Assembly (NCBI GenBank): GCA_946482565.1
Contig: CAMLSB010000030.1
Coordinates: 1 to 15,476, forward strand
DNA from: an uncultured Lysobacteraceae bacterium
GTDB taxonomy: Bacteria; Pseudomonadota; Gammaproteobacteria; Xanthomonadales; Xanthomonadaceae
DNA: 15,476 bases
Direction of reading: 5' to 3'
This document shows positions 1-8,107 of this stretch, piece after piece. The notes below the pieces were generated by a model. It was given only the letters and a program-made list of their open reading frames with translations, made no database searches and was not told the DNA's origin. The number at the start of each line of letters is the position of its first letter. The first letter of the stretch is position 1. Both the position numbers and the translations under genes were made by a program.

Positions 1-223
1 TCGGCGACCAGTACAGGCGCGTCGAGGCGGATCGCGACGAGAAGATCGCGTGGGCGCGAGCGACCGAATCGAACCTCGCCGAAGCGGGAAGCAGGATCGT
101 GCAGCTGCAGGAGGAACTGTCCGGGGCCGCCGCATGGGCCGCTTCGCTGCAGGCCGAGCTGGAAGCGCTCGGCGACCAGTACAGGCGCGTCGAGGCGGAT
201 CGCGACGAGAAGATCGCGTGGGC
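1..223 (+). repeat. 168-bp-spaced repeat within the coiled coil
   Basis: Nt 1-55 and nt 169-223 are identical over 55 bp, at an offset of 168 bp (56 codons). The left copy continues beyond the window edge. At the protein level a shorter 28-residue (84-bp) period is visible: Trp codons at 51, 135 and 219, each in a W-A-x-x-x-x-x-x-L context. Twenty-eight residues is four heptads, so the repeat preserves coiled-coil register. The exact DNA identity suggests recent duplication or gene conversion. Confidence 0.9.
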
Positions 224-2702
224 TCGCTCGCTCGAGCAGGAATTGCAGGGCGCGCGCCGTGCGCATGGAGAAGTGTCCGCCGAGGCCGCCAGGCTGGCAG
301 TGGAAGTCGAGAGGATGAAGGTGGAAGAAATGGCAATGGAACGCCTCGGGCGGCAGATACTGGAGGAGTTCGACGCGTTGCGCGGCGAAATGGCGCGGCG
401 ATCCGACGCCGACCTGCAGGCACGGGAGGAAGCCGAAGGCCAGGCCGCGACGTTGATGGCGACCCTGGAGGATGTCCATGCGACGCTGGCGTCCGTGCGC
501 GCCGAAATGGACGGCTTGCGGGAATCCCGCGATGAAATCCAGTGCAAGCTCGACGCCCGTCGCGAGCACGCGGAAGCACTCGAACGCGACCTGCAGGCAG
601 TGCTGGGTTCCCGGTCCTGGCACATTACGGCGCCGTTGCGCTGGCTGATCGCAAGGCTCACCGGCCGTGGCGATGGCATCGCGATGCCGAAGCTCCGCAC
701 GGACGCCTCCGGCGCCGCGCGGCCTGCCGTTCCCTCGCCCGATGCGGGGCCGGACCCGCTGGCAGGCGTCGCGTTCGAGGACGTCGGGAGTCCGCTGGTC
801 TCGGTCGTGATCCCCGCCTACGGCAAGCTCGACTACACGGCGGCCTGCCTGCGCTCGCTCCACGTCCTGCCCGACCGCGCCACGCGCGAAGTGATCGTCA
901 TCGAGGATCATTCCGGGGATGCCGGGATGGAGCGCCTGCGGCGCGTTCCCGGACTGCGGTACCACGAGAACGCCACCAACCTCGGCTTCCTGAAGTCCTG
1001 CAACCAGGCGCTGCAGCTGGCGCGCGGCGAATACGTCTGCTTCCTCAACAACGACACGGAAGTGATGCCCGGCTGGCTCGACGCGCTCGTCGACGTCTTC
1101 GCCCGGCACCCGGACGCGGGGATGGCGGGTTCGAAGCTCGTTTACCCGGATGGCAGGCTGCAGGAAGCCGGCGGCATCCTCTGGCGCGACGGCTCGGCGT
1201 GGAACTACGGCCGGCTCGGCGACCCGTCGGCGCCGGAGTTCAACTACGTGCGCAAGGCCGACTACTGCTCGGGCGCGTCGATCCTGCTGCCGCTGGCGCT
1301 GTTCCGCGCGCTGGGCGGATTCGACGAGCGCTACGCGCCGGCCTATTGCGAGGACTCGGACCTCGCGTTCCAGGTGCGCGCCGCCGGCCGCGAGGTGTAC
1401 TACACGCCGTTCTCGACCGTCGTGCACCACGAAGGCATCTCGCACGGCACCGACACCGGCAGCGGGATCAAGGCCTACCAGGTCGCCAACCAGGAGAAGT
1501 TCCGGGAACGCTGGCGGCGCGAACTGGAGATGCACTATCCCAACGGGCAGGAGATCCTCCGCGCCAGGGACCGCGCGTGGTCGCGTCCCGTGGTGCTGGT
1601 GGTCGACCACTACGTGCCGCAACCGGACCGCGATGCCGGTTCGCGCACGATGCTTGCCTTCCTGCGCCGGCTGGTCGAGGCCGGCTGCGTGGTCAAGTTC
1701 TGGCCCGACAACCTGCATTTCGATCCGGAATACGCGCCCGCGCTGCAGGCGATGGGCGTTGAAGTCCTGCACGGTTCGCGCTGGAGCCAGCGCTTCGGCG
1801 CGTACATGGAAGAGAACGGAAGCGCCATCGACGCGGTGCTGCTGTCGCGCCCGCACATCGCGCCCGGTTACCTGCCCGCGATCCGACGCCATGGCCGCGC
1901 CCGCGTGGCGTACTACGGGCACGACCTGCACTTCGTCCGCATGCGCGAGCAGGCCGGCGTGACCGGCGGCGACGCGGATTCCCGGAGCATCCGCGAGATG
2001 GAGCGGCAGGAGCGCGAATTGTGGCGCGCTGCCGATGTCGTCCTCTATCCCTCCGAGGACGAGGCCGCGCGCGTGCGGGAGCTGGAGCCGGGCGTGGATG
2101 CGCGCGCGATCACCGCCTACGCGTACGAGCGTTTCGTCAGCGATGCCGTGCCGGAATCGCGCGAAGGGATTCTCTTCGTCGCCGGATTCGCGCATCCCCC
2201 GAACGTGGATGCCGCCGCATGGCTGGTGCGCGACATCATGCCGCTGGTCTGGCGGGAGGAACCGGGCGCGCGGCTCACGCTCGTCGGCGCCAATCCGACC
2301 GCGGACGTGCTCGCGCTGGCCGGCGCGCAGGTGGAGGTGACCGGTTTCGTGAGCGATGCCGAACTCGAGCGGCGTTACGCGTCTGCGCGCGTCGCGGTCG
2401 TGCCGCTGCGCTTCGGCGCGGGGGTCAAGAGCAAGGTCGTCGAGGCGCTGCAGCAGGGCCTGCCGCTGGTCACCACGTCGACCGGTGCGCAGGGCCTCGA
2501 CGGGCTGGCCGATGTCGCCCGGGTCGCCGACGATCCGGCGCGGATCGCGGCGGGGATCGTGGCGCTGTTGCGCGATGATGCGGCCTGGCGCCGGGCATCG
2601 GCGCTCGGCGCGCGCTATGCCGCGGCGCGGTTTTCCCCTGCCGCGATGGGCGCGGCGCTGCTGGATGCGTGCGGCTTGCCGCAACGGGAGGAGGGACGAT
2701 GA
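1..2702 (+). CDS. Coiled-coil bifunctional glycosyltransferase (GT2 + GT4 domains), 5' partial
   Basis: The frame is open from nt 3 to the TGA at 2700-2702, with no stop upstream, so the gene starts before the window; the first internal ATG (99) lies inside the coiled coil and is not a credible start. Three parts are visible. Nt 3 to about 600 encode a Glu/Arg/Ala-rich coiled coil with 28-residue repeats. It ends in a [12 protein letters not shown] motif (nt 609-644), typical of the junction before the transferase domain in polysaccharide enzymes. Nt 789 to about 1560 encode a GT2 domain: [10 protein letters not shown] start, NNDTE metal/nucleotide motif near nt 1047, and CEDSDLAFQ near nt 1350. 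Nt 1580-2700 encode a GT4-like domain with [13 protein letters not shown] and the donor-site [12 protein letters not shown] motif (from about nt 2415). The enzyme probably adds two sugars to a growing glycan at the inner membrane; sugar specificity is not readable. It overlaps the next gene by 4 bp. Confidence 0.9.
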   Translation, partial: GDQYRRVEADRDEKIAWARATESNLAEAGSRIVQLQEELSGAAAWAASLQAELEALGDQYRRVEADRDEKIAWARSLEQELQGARRAHGEVSAEAARLAVEVERMKVEEMAMERLGRQILEEFDALRGEMARRSDADLQAREEAEGQAATLMATLEDVHATLASVRAEMDGLRESRDEIQCKLDARREHAEALERDLQAVLGSRSWHITAPLRWLIARLTGRGDGIAMPKLRTDASGAARPAVPSPDAGPDPLAGVAFEDVGSPLVSVVIPAYGKLDYTAACLRSLHVLPDRATREVIVIEDHSGDAGMERLRRVPGLRYHENATNLGFLKSCNQALQLARGEYVCFLNNDTEVMPGWLDALVDVFARHPDAGMAGSKLVYPDGRLQEAGGILWRDGSAWNYGRLGDPSAPEFNYVRKADYCSGASILLPLALFRALGGFDERYAPAYCEDSDLAFQVRAAGREVYYTPFSTVVHHEGISHGTDTGSGIKAYQVANQEKFRERWRRELEMHYPNGQEILRARDRAWSRPVVLVVDHYVPQPDRDAGSRTMLAFLRRLVEAGCVVKFWPDNLHFDPEYAPALQAMGVEVLHGSRWSQRFGAYMEENGSAIDAVLLSRPHIAPGYLPAIRRHGRARVAYYGHDLHFVRMREQAGVTGGDADSRSIREMERQERELWRAADVVLYPSEDEAARVRELEPGVDARAITAYAYERFVSDAVPESREGILFVAGFAHPPNVDAAAWLVRDIMPLVWREEPGARLTLVGANPTADVLALAGAQVEVTGFVSDAELERRYASARVAVVPLRFGAGVKSKVVEALQQGLPLVTTSTGAQGLDGLADVARVADDPARIAAGIVALLRDDAAWRRASALGARYAAARFSPAAMGAALLDACGLPQREEGR
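2689..2694 (+). promoter_or_regulatory. Ribosome binding site of hddA
   Basis: A perfect AGGAGG lies 4 nt before the ATG at 2699, inside the 3' end of the upstream glycosyltransferase gene. It decides the start against the ATG at 2669. Confidence 0.75.
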
Positions 2703-3727
2703 TCGTTCGCGCGCGCGCGCCGCTCAGGCTGGGCCTGGCCGGTGGCGGGACCGACGTGGCGCCGTTCTGCGACCAGCACGGCGGCTTCGTGATGAACGCG
2801 GCGATCGACAAGTTCGCCTATGCGATCGTCGATGCTTCGCCCTCCGGGCAGGTGGAATTCCACGCGCTCGACCATGGCGAGGCCGCCGCGTTCGCGCCCG
2901 GCGCGGTCGTCGCGGGTGACGGCAAGCTGCGCCTGCTCGCAGGCGCGTACCAGCGGGTCTGCCGCGATTTCCTCGACGGCAGGCAGCCCGCGCTGCGGAT
3001 CAGGACGTTTTCCGACGCGCCGCCGGGCTCCGGGCTCGGCTCGTCCTCGACGCTGGTCGTGGCGTTGCTCACCGCGCTGGCGGAATACTTTTCGCTCGCG
3101 CTCGGCGAATACGAGGTCGCCCACCTCGCGTACTGCATCGAGCGCCAGGACCTCGCGATGGCCGGCGGCAAGCAGGACCAGTACGCCGCGGCCTTCGGCG
3201 GCTTCAACTTCATGGAATTCCATGCCGGCGACCGCGTCATCGTCAACCCGCTGCGGATCAAGGACTGGGTGCTGGCGGAACTCGAGGCGTCGCTGCTGCT
3301 GTACTTCACCGGCGTTTCGCGCGAATCCGCGCGCATCATCGACGAGCAGGCGAGGAACGCGGCCGAAGGCTCGCGCGATCCGCTCGAGGCGATGCATGCG
3401 CTCAAGCGCGAGGCGGTGCTGATGAAGGAAGCGCTGCTCAAGGGCGACCTGGGCGCGTTCGCGGAGACCATGCAGTCCGGGTGGGTCGCGAAGAAACGCA
3501 TGGCCAGCAGCATCAGCAACCCGGCGATCGATGCGCTGGAGGCGGTCGCCGTCGCCAACGGGGCGCGGGCGACCAAGGTCTCCGGCGCCGGCGGCGGCGG
3601 GTTCATGATGTTCGTCTGCGATCCGGCCGACCGCGTGCGCCTTTCGCGCGCGCTTTCCGGGCAGGGCGGAAGCCTGCTCGATTTCCATTTCAACCCGCAG
3701 GGCGCAGTCGCCTGGAGGACCGCATGA
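2699..3727 (+). CDS. hddA: D-glycero-alpha-D-manno-heptose-7-phosphate kinase (GHMP family)
   Basis: The enzyme phosphorylates C1 of D-glycero-alpha-D-manno-heptose 7-phosphate to the 1,7-bisphosphate, in the cytosolic route to GDP-heptose. The protein is 342 aa. It has the GHMP N-terminal motif [13 protein letters not shown] (residues 7-19), the ATP loop [10 protein letters not shown] (108-117), [10 protein letters not shown] (156-165) and the C-terminal SGAGGGG motif (295-301). A longer in-frame start at 2669 exists, but the ATG at 2699 is preferred: it makes an ATGA overlap with the preceding stop, follows AGGAGG (2689-2694) at 4 nt, and gives the family's usual [10 protein letters not shown] start. 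Genes for the other steps follow directly, which separates this from other GHMP kinases. Confidence 0.92.
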   Translation: MIVRARAPLRLGLAGGGTDVAPFCDQHGGFVMNAAIDKFAYAIVDASPSGQVEFHALDHGEAAAFAPGAVVAGDGKLRLLAGAYQRVCRDFLDGRQPALRIRTFSDAPPGSGLGSSSTLVVALLTALAEYFSLALGEYEVAHLAYCIERQDLAMAGGKQDQYAAAFGGFNFMEFHAGDRVIVNPLRIKDWVLAELEASLLLYFTGVSRESARIIDEQARNAAEGSRDPLEAMHALKREAVLMKEALLKGDLGAFAETMQSGWVAKKRMASSISNPAIDALEAVAVANGARATKVSGAGGGGFMMFVCDPADRVRLSRALSGQGGSLLDFHFNPQGAVAWRTA

Positions 3728-4314
3728 CGCAGGAATTCATCTCCGCCGAATTCGCCAAGACCCTCGAGAACTTCAGGGCGATGCAGGCCGATGCGCGGAT
3801 GCACGCGGACATCGCCAGGGCGGTGGAGCTGTGCACGCGCGCGCTGCGCGACGGCGGCAAGGTGATGTTCGCCGGCAACGGCGGCAGCGCCGCCGATGCG
3901 CAGCACTGGGCCGGCGAGCTGGTGAGCCGGTTCTACTACGATCGCCCGGGGCTGGCGGCGATCGCCCTCACGACGGACAGCAGCATCCTCACCGCCATCG
4001 GCAACGATTACGGCTACGACTACACGTTCGCGCGCCAGGTGGAGGCGCTCGGGCGCGCCGGCGACGTGTTCGTCGCGATTTCCACTTCCGGCAACTCGCC
4101 CAACATCGTGCGTGCGGCGGAGGCGGCGCGCGCACGCGGTGTCCACGTCGTCGGCTTCACCGGCGCGGCGGGCGGGAAGCTCGCGCCACTGTCGGACATC
4201 TGTTTCCGGGTGCCCTCGGTCGAGACGCCGCGCATCCAGGAAGGACACGAATTCCTCGGCCACCTGCTGTGCGCGCTGGTCGAGGCAGGGATGCATCCGC
4301 GCGATGGCGGTTGA
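3724..4314 (+). CDS. gmhA: D-sedoheptulose 7-phosphate isomerase
   Basis: The enzyme converts D-sedoheptulose 7-phosphate to D-glycero-D-manno-heptose 7-phosphate, the first step of both ADP- and GDP-heptose synthesis, in the cytosol. The protein is 196 aa, close to the usual 190-200. It shows the SIS-domain motif GNGGSAADAQH (51-61), STSGNS (120-125, phosphate binding) and TPRIQEGHEFLGH (168-180). His61, Glu65, Gln172 and His180 fall at the positions known as zinc ligands and catalytic residues in GmhA, so the enzyme should be active. The ATG at 3724 forms an ATGA overlap with hddA and follows GGAGGA (3714-3719). The first gene of the pathway sits second in this sub-cluster, just after the kinase. 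Confidence 0.95.
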   Translation: MTQEFISAEFAKTLENFRAMQADARMHADIARAVELCTRALRDGGKVMFAGNGGSAADAQHWAGELVSRFYYDRPGLAAIALTTDSSILTAIGNDYGYDYTFARQVEALGRAGDVFVAISTSGNSPNIVRAAEAARARGVHVVGFTGAAGGKLAPLSDICFRVPSVETPRIQEGHEFLGHLLCALVEAGMHPRDGG

Positions 4315-5017
4315 AGCGGCGGCCGGAGAGGCGATCGTCCTGGTCGGCGGACTGGGCACGCGCCTGCGGCCGCTGGTCAGCGATGTCCCCAAGCCCCTGG
4401 CGCCGGTCGCAGGCAGGCCCTTCCTGGCCTGGGTGCTCGAGCACCTCGCGGAGGCGGGCGTGCGCCGCGCGATCCTGGCCACCGGCTACATGGCGGGCGC
4501 CGTGCAGTCGGCGATCGGTACCGAATGGCACGGCATGGCCGTCGACTATTCGATCGAGGACGCGCCGCTGGGGACCGGCGGCGCGGTGCGCAAGGCGCGC
4601 GCGATGCTGCGCGGCGACGGCGTCCACGTGTTGAACGGCGATACCTTCCTGCGCTATTCGCCGGCGGCGCTCGCCGCGGCGACGATCCGCAACGGCGCCG
4701 GCATCGGCGTCGCGCTGGCCGAAGTGGACGACGTATCGCGCTACGGGGCGGTCGAGCGCGACGGCGACACCATCGTCCGCTTCTCGGAGAAAGGACGCCA
4801 CGGCGCGGGATGGATCAACGCCGGCTGCTATTTCCTCCCCCCGGAAACGCTCGCCGCTTTGCCGGACGCGGACGCCTTCTCGCTGGAAACCCGGGTCGTC
4901 GCGCCGCTCGCCGCCGCGGCCCGCGCGATCGGATACGACGCGACGCGGGGCTTCATCGACATCGGCGTGCCCGAGGACTACCAGCGCGCGCAGTCGCTGT
5001 TCGGCGGGCGGGCGTGA
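4304..5017 (+). CDS. hddC: D-glycero-alpha-D-manno-heptose 1-phosphate guanylyltransferase
   Basis: The enzyme transfers GMP from GTP to D-glycero-alpha-D-manno-heptose 1-phosphate, giving GDP-heptose, the last activation step. The protein is 237 aa, a normal length for short sugar-phosphate nucleotidyltransferases. Motifs are LVGGLGTRLRPL (13-24, nucleotide loop), VPKPL (28-32), LGTGGA (89-94) and NGD (111-113, metal-binding Asp). By sequence alone it could be a hexose-1-phosphate nucleotidyltransferase; the call as HddC rests on its place between gmhA and gmhB. The start at 4304 overlaps gmhA by 11 bp. A longer ORF reaches back to 4112, but that stretch only shadows gmhA in another frame. 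The ribosome binding site is weak, so translation is probably coupled to gmhA. Confidence 0.88.
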   Translation: MAVEAAAGEAIVLVGGLGTRLRPLVSDVPKPLAPVAGRPFLAWVLEHLAEAGVRRAILATGYMAGAVQSAIGTEWHGMAVDYSIEDAPLGTGGAVRKARAMLRGDGVHVLNGDTFLRYSPAALAAATIRNGAGIGVALAEVDDVSRYGAVERDGDTIVRFSEKGRHGAGWINAGCYFLPPETLAALPDADAFSLETRVVAPLAAAARAIGYDATRGFIDIGVPEDYQRAQSLFGGRA

Positions 5018-5592
5018 TGGAAGCCGTCGCGCACTTCGTGGATCCCGGCGCGCGGCGCCTGCTGGAAGGACACCCCGCGCCGCGCGCCGCGCTGTTCCTC
5101 GACCGGGACGGGATCGTCAACGCCGACCACGGCTACGTCCACACCGAAGCGCGCACCGACTGGATCCCCGGCATCTTCGAAATCGTGGCCGCGGCCTGGG
5201 CCGCGGGGCGCCTGCCCATCGTCGTGACCAACCAGGCGGGCATCGCGCGCGGTTATTACGACGAAGCCGCGTTCCTCGACTATACGCGCTGGGTCCATGC
5301 GACGTTCGCGGCGCGCGGCGCGCCGCTGCTCGCGACTTTCTTCTGCCCGCATCACCCCGTGCACGGCATCGGCCCTTACCTGCGCGCCTGCGACTGCCGC
5401 AAGCCGGCGCCGGGCATGTTGCTGGCGGCATGCGCGATGTTCGACATCGCGCCGGAGCGATCGTTGCTGCTGGGCGACAAGGCTTCGGATGCCGCCGCCG
5501 GAAGTGCCGCCGGCCTCCTGGAAACCAGCCTCGTCGCCCCCGGCGAAGCGCTTCCGTCTCCCAGCGATCTTTTCGGCGGAGGACTGCCTTGA
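5017..5592 (+). CDS. gmhB: D-glycero-D-manno-heptose 1,7-bisphosphate 7-phosphatase
   Basis: This HAD-family phosphatase removes the C7 phosphate from heptose 1,7-bisphosphate to give the 1-phosphate used by HddC. The protein is 191 aa, typical for GmhB. It has the catalytic FLDRDGIVN (Asp29 and Asp31), TNQAGIARG (71-79), the zinc-binding set Cys110, His112, Cys125, Cys127 with the same spacing as in known GmhB proteins, RKPAPGML (128-135) and LLGDKASD (151-158). The ATG at 5017 shares one base with the hddC stop (TGATG). With hddA, gmhA and hddC it completes the GDP-heptose route. The genome may well carry another gmhB for lipid A-core ADP-heptose, which cannot be tested here. Confidence 0.93.
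   Translation: MEAVAHFVDPGARRLLEGHPAPRAALFLDRDGIVNADHGYVHTEARTDWIPGIFEIVAAAWAAGRLPIVVTNQAGIARGYYDEAAFLDYTRWVHATFAARGAPLLATFFCPHHPVHGIGPYLRACDCRKPAPGMLLAACAMFDIAPERSLLLGDKASDAAAGSAAGLLETSLVAPGEALPSPSDLFGGGLP
5578..5583 (+). promoter_or_regulatory. Ribosome binding site deciding a TTG start
   Basis: GGAGGA lies 5 nt before the TTG at 5589, inside the end of gmhB. The alternative GTG at 5604 has no such site at a proper distance, so the TTG start is preferred for the methyltransferase gene. Confidence 0.6.
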
Positions 5593-6527
5593 GCGCAACG
5601 CGCGTGCCATGCCCGATCTGCAAGCGTGGATCGAGCGAAGCCTATTCGGTGATCGACGGCCATCCCTACTACGCGTGCGAGGCCTGCGGCAGCATCCATG
5701 TGTCGCCCGCGCTCCTGGACGCGATCGACGCCGGCAACGCGCCGGTCGGCGAGTACGTCGAGGACTATTGGGAACAGGAGCGCGTCGGCGCCGAGGAGCG
5801 CGCTGCCGGCGTCTCCCTGTGCCGGGCGGGCGAGGCGATCCTGTATTGCCGGCGGCCGGTGCAGCGCTTCCTGGACGTCGGCGCCGGGCCCGGCTTCCTG
5901 CTGCGCAACCTGGAGTCCCTGCTGGATCCGCAGGGCGATACCTTCCACGGCATCGAGAAATTCCCGCCGGCGTATGCCGCAAGGACGCGCAACTACCACG
6001 AGGGCGGGATCGATGGCCTCGCCGGAGCGAAGTTCGACGCGGGCGTGTGCATCGAGGTGGTCGAACACCTGACGCCGCGGATGTTCGACGGCATCGCGGC
6101 AGGCCTGGCGCGCGTCAGTGCGCCGGGCGCCTTCTGGCTCTTCAACACCGGCATGCCCGACTACGTGCGCAACGAGGACCCCGGCTACCTGGATCCGGTC
6201 CGGCGCGGCCACATCGTGAGCTATTCCCTGGAAGCCGCCGCCATGATCATGGAGCCCCACGGTTTCCACGTCGGCCGGCTCCCCGGCAAGTCGTTCGCGT
6301 TCTTCGCGGAGTACCAGCCGGAGGCGGCGATCGACTTCGAAGACAGGATCTACGGCGCCCTGGACGCGAATGCGGCGCTCCTGCAACGGCACGGCCTGCT
6401 CTACCACGCCGCGTTCGAGTCGGCGCGTTCATACCTGTACTATGCGGGCTACCTCGAGCGCACGGCATGGGCCTTGTCGCTCCAGGCCGCCGCCGAGCCG
6501 ACGCGCCGATCCGGAGCCGAGCCATGA
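5589..6527 (+). CDS. Class I SAM-dependent methyltransferase with N-terminal zinc ribbon
   Basis: The protein is 312 aa from the TTG at 5589, which overlaps the gmhB stop as TTGA; longer starts read back through gmhB and are unlikely. The N-terminus has two Cys pairs, CPIC (8-11) and CEAC (30-33), a treble-clef or zinc-ribbon arrangement. Residues 93-200 form a Rossmann methyltransferase core: RFLDVGAGPGFLL (93-105, SAM motif I), an acidic GIEKF after the second strand (121-125) and CIEVVEHLTP (154-163). Similar zinc-ribbon methyltransferases in glycan clusters modify nucleotide sugars or glycan ends. Here the most economical guess is O- or C-methylation of the heptose or another O-chain residue; that is inference from context only. 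It overlaps the acyltransferase gene by 4 bp (ATGA). Confidence 0.8.
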   Translation: MSATRVPCPICKRGSSEAYSVIDGHPYYACEACGSIHVSPALLDAIDAGNAPVGEYVEDYWEQERVGAEERAAGVSLCRAGEAILYCRRPVQRFLDVGAGPGFLLRNLESLLDPQGDTFHGIEKFPPAYAARTRNYHEGGIDGLAGAKFDAGVCIEVVEHLTPRMFDGIAAGLARVSAPGAFWLFNTGMPDYVRNEDPGYLDPVRRGHIVSYSLEAAAMIMEPHGFHVGRLPGKSFAFFAEYQPEAAIDFEDRIYGALDANAALLQRHGLLYHAAFESARSYLYYAGYLERTAWALSLQAAAEPTRRSGAEP

Positions 6528-7636
6528 AGGACCATGGGCCCCTGGCCCCGCCCGTGCAGCACACGATCCAGGCGTACCTCGCGCGCCGGCGCGACAACTT
6601 CCTGCTGCTGCGCATCGTCGCGGCCTTGATGGTGATCTACGGGCACAGCTTCCCGCTGACCCGCGACACCGGCACCACGGACATCTTCCTCCGCCACCAC
6701 TGGCCGATGTACAGCGGCGACATCGCGGTGGCGATGTTCTTCGTGATCAGCGGGTTCATGGTGTCCGGCAGCTACCTCGCGCGCCACGACCTGCTCGACT
6801 TCGCGAAGGCGCGCCTGCTGCGCATCGTGCCGGCGTTCGCGCTGGTGCTCGTGCTGTGCGCCGTGGTGGTCGGGCCGGTGATGACGACCCTGGCCCCCGG
6901 CGACTATTTCCGCGACCCGGCGGTCCCGGCCTACGTCTTCAAGAACCTGCATTTCAGCTCGGACATGGCCTGGCAGCTGCCGGGCGTATTCCAGGGCAAC
7001 GTGCGCGATGCGATCAACGGTTCGATCTGGACCCTGCCCGCGGAAATGCGCATGTACCTGCTGACCGCCGCGCTGGGCGCGTTCGGCCTGCTCGCGCACC
7101 GCTGGCTGGGCACGGCGGCGCTGCTGGCGCTGGTGTGGCTCGGCGCGGCGCACCGCGAGTACATCCCGTTGCACCAGGACTGGTTCCGGCTGGCCGGCTT
7201 CTTCGCCCTCGGCATCCTCGTGCAGTTGCACAAGGACCGGCTGCACGTGCGCCATGGGGCGATGCTGATGCTGGCGCTGGTGGTCTACCTGTCCATGCGC
7301 GCCAGTTCGATGCCGTGGCTCTTCGCCCTGGGCCTGGCCTACTTCTGCTTCTGGTTCGCCTACCGCACGCCGGCATGGGGCTGGCTGGAGCGCTGGGGCG
7401 ATCCGTCGTACGGCGTCTACCTGTGGGGCTGGCCGGTGCAGCAGGTCCTGGTGGCGAAAATGCCCGGAATGAGCCCGTGGCATAATTTCCTGATTGCGGC
7501 CGTGATCGCGCTTTGCCTGGGCTACCTGTCCTGGTGGTGCCTGGAGCGCCCGGTCCTGAAGCTGAAGGGCTGGCGCCCGCGTACGCCGCGATGGTCCCCA
7601 CCGTTTCGATCCAGACAAACCGGAGTCAACCCATGA
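6524..7636 (+). CDS. Acyltransferase family 3 membrane protein (OafA/WecH type)
   Basis: This is a 370-aa integral membrane protein with about ten predicted hydrophobic segments. The first segment carries the family's hallmark: Arg30 followed after ten residues by His41 in a YGHSFPL context. A second conserved stretch, FFVISGFMVSGSYL, lies at about residues 71-84, and a GDPSYGVYLWGWP motif occurs near the C-terminus. Family members transfer acetyl or other acyl groups across the inner membrane onto O-antigen, peptidoglycan or other glycans. There is no C-terminal SGNH domain, so it is the single-domain form. Given its neighbours it probably O-acetylates the O-chain; the acceptor is unknown. 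ATG at 6524 forms an ATGA overlap with the methyltransferase gene, with GGAG at 6513-6516. The last ~15 residues are polar and Arg/Pro-rich. Confidence 0.85.
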   Translation: MKDHGPLAPPVQHTIQAYLARRRDNFLLLRIVAALMVIYGHSFPLTRDTGTTDIFLRHHWPMYSGDIAVAMFFVISGFMVSGSYLARHDLLDFAKARLLRIVPAFALVLVLCAVVVGPVMTTLAPGDYFRDPAVPAYVFKNLHFSSDMAWQLPGVFQGNVRDAINGSIWTLPAEMRMYLLTAALGAFGLLAHRWLGTAALLALVWLGAAHREYIPLHQDWFRLAGFFALGILVQLHKDRLHVRHGAMLMLALVVYLSMRASSMPWLFALGLAYFCFWFAYRTPAWGWLERWGDPSYGVYLWGWPVQQVLVAKMPGMSPWHNFLIAAVIALCLGYLSWWCLERPVLKLKGWRPRTPRWSPPFRSRQTGVNP

Positions 7637-8091
7637 AGACCAGGATTCTCATTGTGGCGATGGTGCTGGCCGGCGTGGCCGGCTGCAGCCAGGAAGCCCC
7701 GCCCGCAGCTCCCGCGCCATCCGCACAGTCGGGCGCGGCGCCCGGCGCTCCGACCGAGGCCACCGCGGCCACCGCGGCTCCCGCGTCCACGGCGGCAGCG
7801 ATCGGCGACGCGACGTTCTCCATCACGCCGGGCTCGTTCCGCACCTGCGACGCGCAGGACGGCGCGATCACCGCGACCGCGAAATGGGACGTGGGCGCGA
7901 AGAACATCCCCGAAGTCTCGATCTTCGTCACCAACGCGGCGGGCGAGCGCAAGCTGTGGTTGAACGGCAGCGCTTCCGGCGAATCCACGACCGGCAACTG
8001 GGTGTTCCCGGATTCGAAGTTCGAGCTGGTCGAACGCGCCAGCGGGAAGGCGATCGCCGACCTGACCGTCAAGGCGACGCCCTGCGGCTGA
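7633..8091 (+). CDS. Small secreted lipoprotein with predicted beta-sandwich domain, unrecognised
   Basis: The 152-aa product starts with a lipoprotein signal: MKTR, a hydrophobic stretch, then the lipobox VAGC with Cys18 as lipidation site. Ser19 after it (not Asp) suggests sorting to the outer membrane. Residues 22-56 are an Ala/Pro/Thr-rich linker. Residues 57-152 alternate in a way that suggests beta strands; Cys72 and Cys151 near the two ends could form a disulfide, and a TGNWV stretch (120-124) resembles small Ig-like sandwich domains. I do not recognise the family. It overlaps the acyltransferase stop by ATGA, has GGAG at 7622-7625, and is followed by gtrB after 16 nt, so it is probably expressed with the glycan genes. 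It may bind or help assemble the surface glycan, but nothing in the sequence proves that. Confidence 0.8.
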   Translation: MKTRILIVAMVLAGVAGCSQEAPPAAPAPSAQSGAAPGAPTEATAATAAPASTAAAIGDATFSITPGSFRTCDAQDGAITATAKWDVGAKNIPEVSIFVTNAAGERKLWLNGSASGESTTGNWVFPDSKFELVERASGKAIADLTVKATPCG

Positions 8092-8095
8092 CGCC

Positions 8096-8101
8096 GGGAG
8101 G
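8096..8101 (+). promoter_or_regulatory. Ribosome binding site of gtrB
   Basis: GGGAGG stands 6 nt before the ATG at 8108, in the only true gap (16 nt) between genes of this operon. This gene can therefore be initiated independently rather than by overlap coupling. Confidence 0.6.
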
Positions 8102-8107
8102 CCGGTC

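Noticed and set aside
1..223. Repeat units as a possible CRISPR array
   Set aside because: Only two copies, 168 bp apart, in frame within a coiled-coil coding sequence, with no palindromic repeat and no cas genes.
2818..4482. A 554-codon antisense frame opposite hddA, gmhA and hddC
   Set aside because: All three sense genes carry intact catalytic motifs, and the antisense protein has none.
5297..6523. A long N-terminal extension of the acyltransferase reading back into gmhB and the methyltransferase gene
   Set aside because: The extension is Arg-rich and overlaps two conserved genes in another frame, while the ATG at 6524 has a ribosome binding site, an ATGA overlap and a family-like start.
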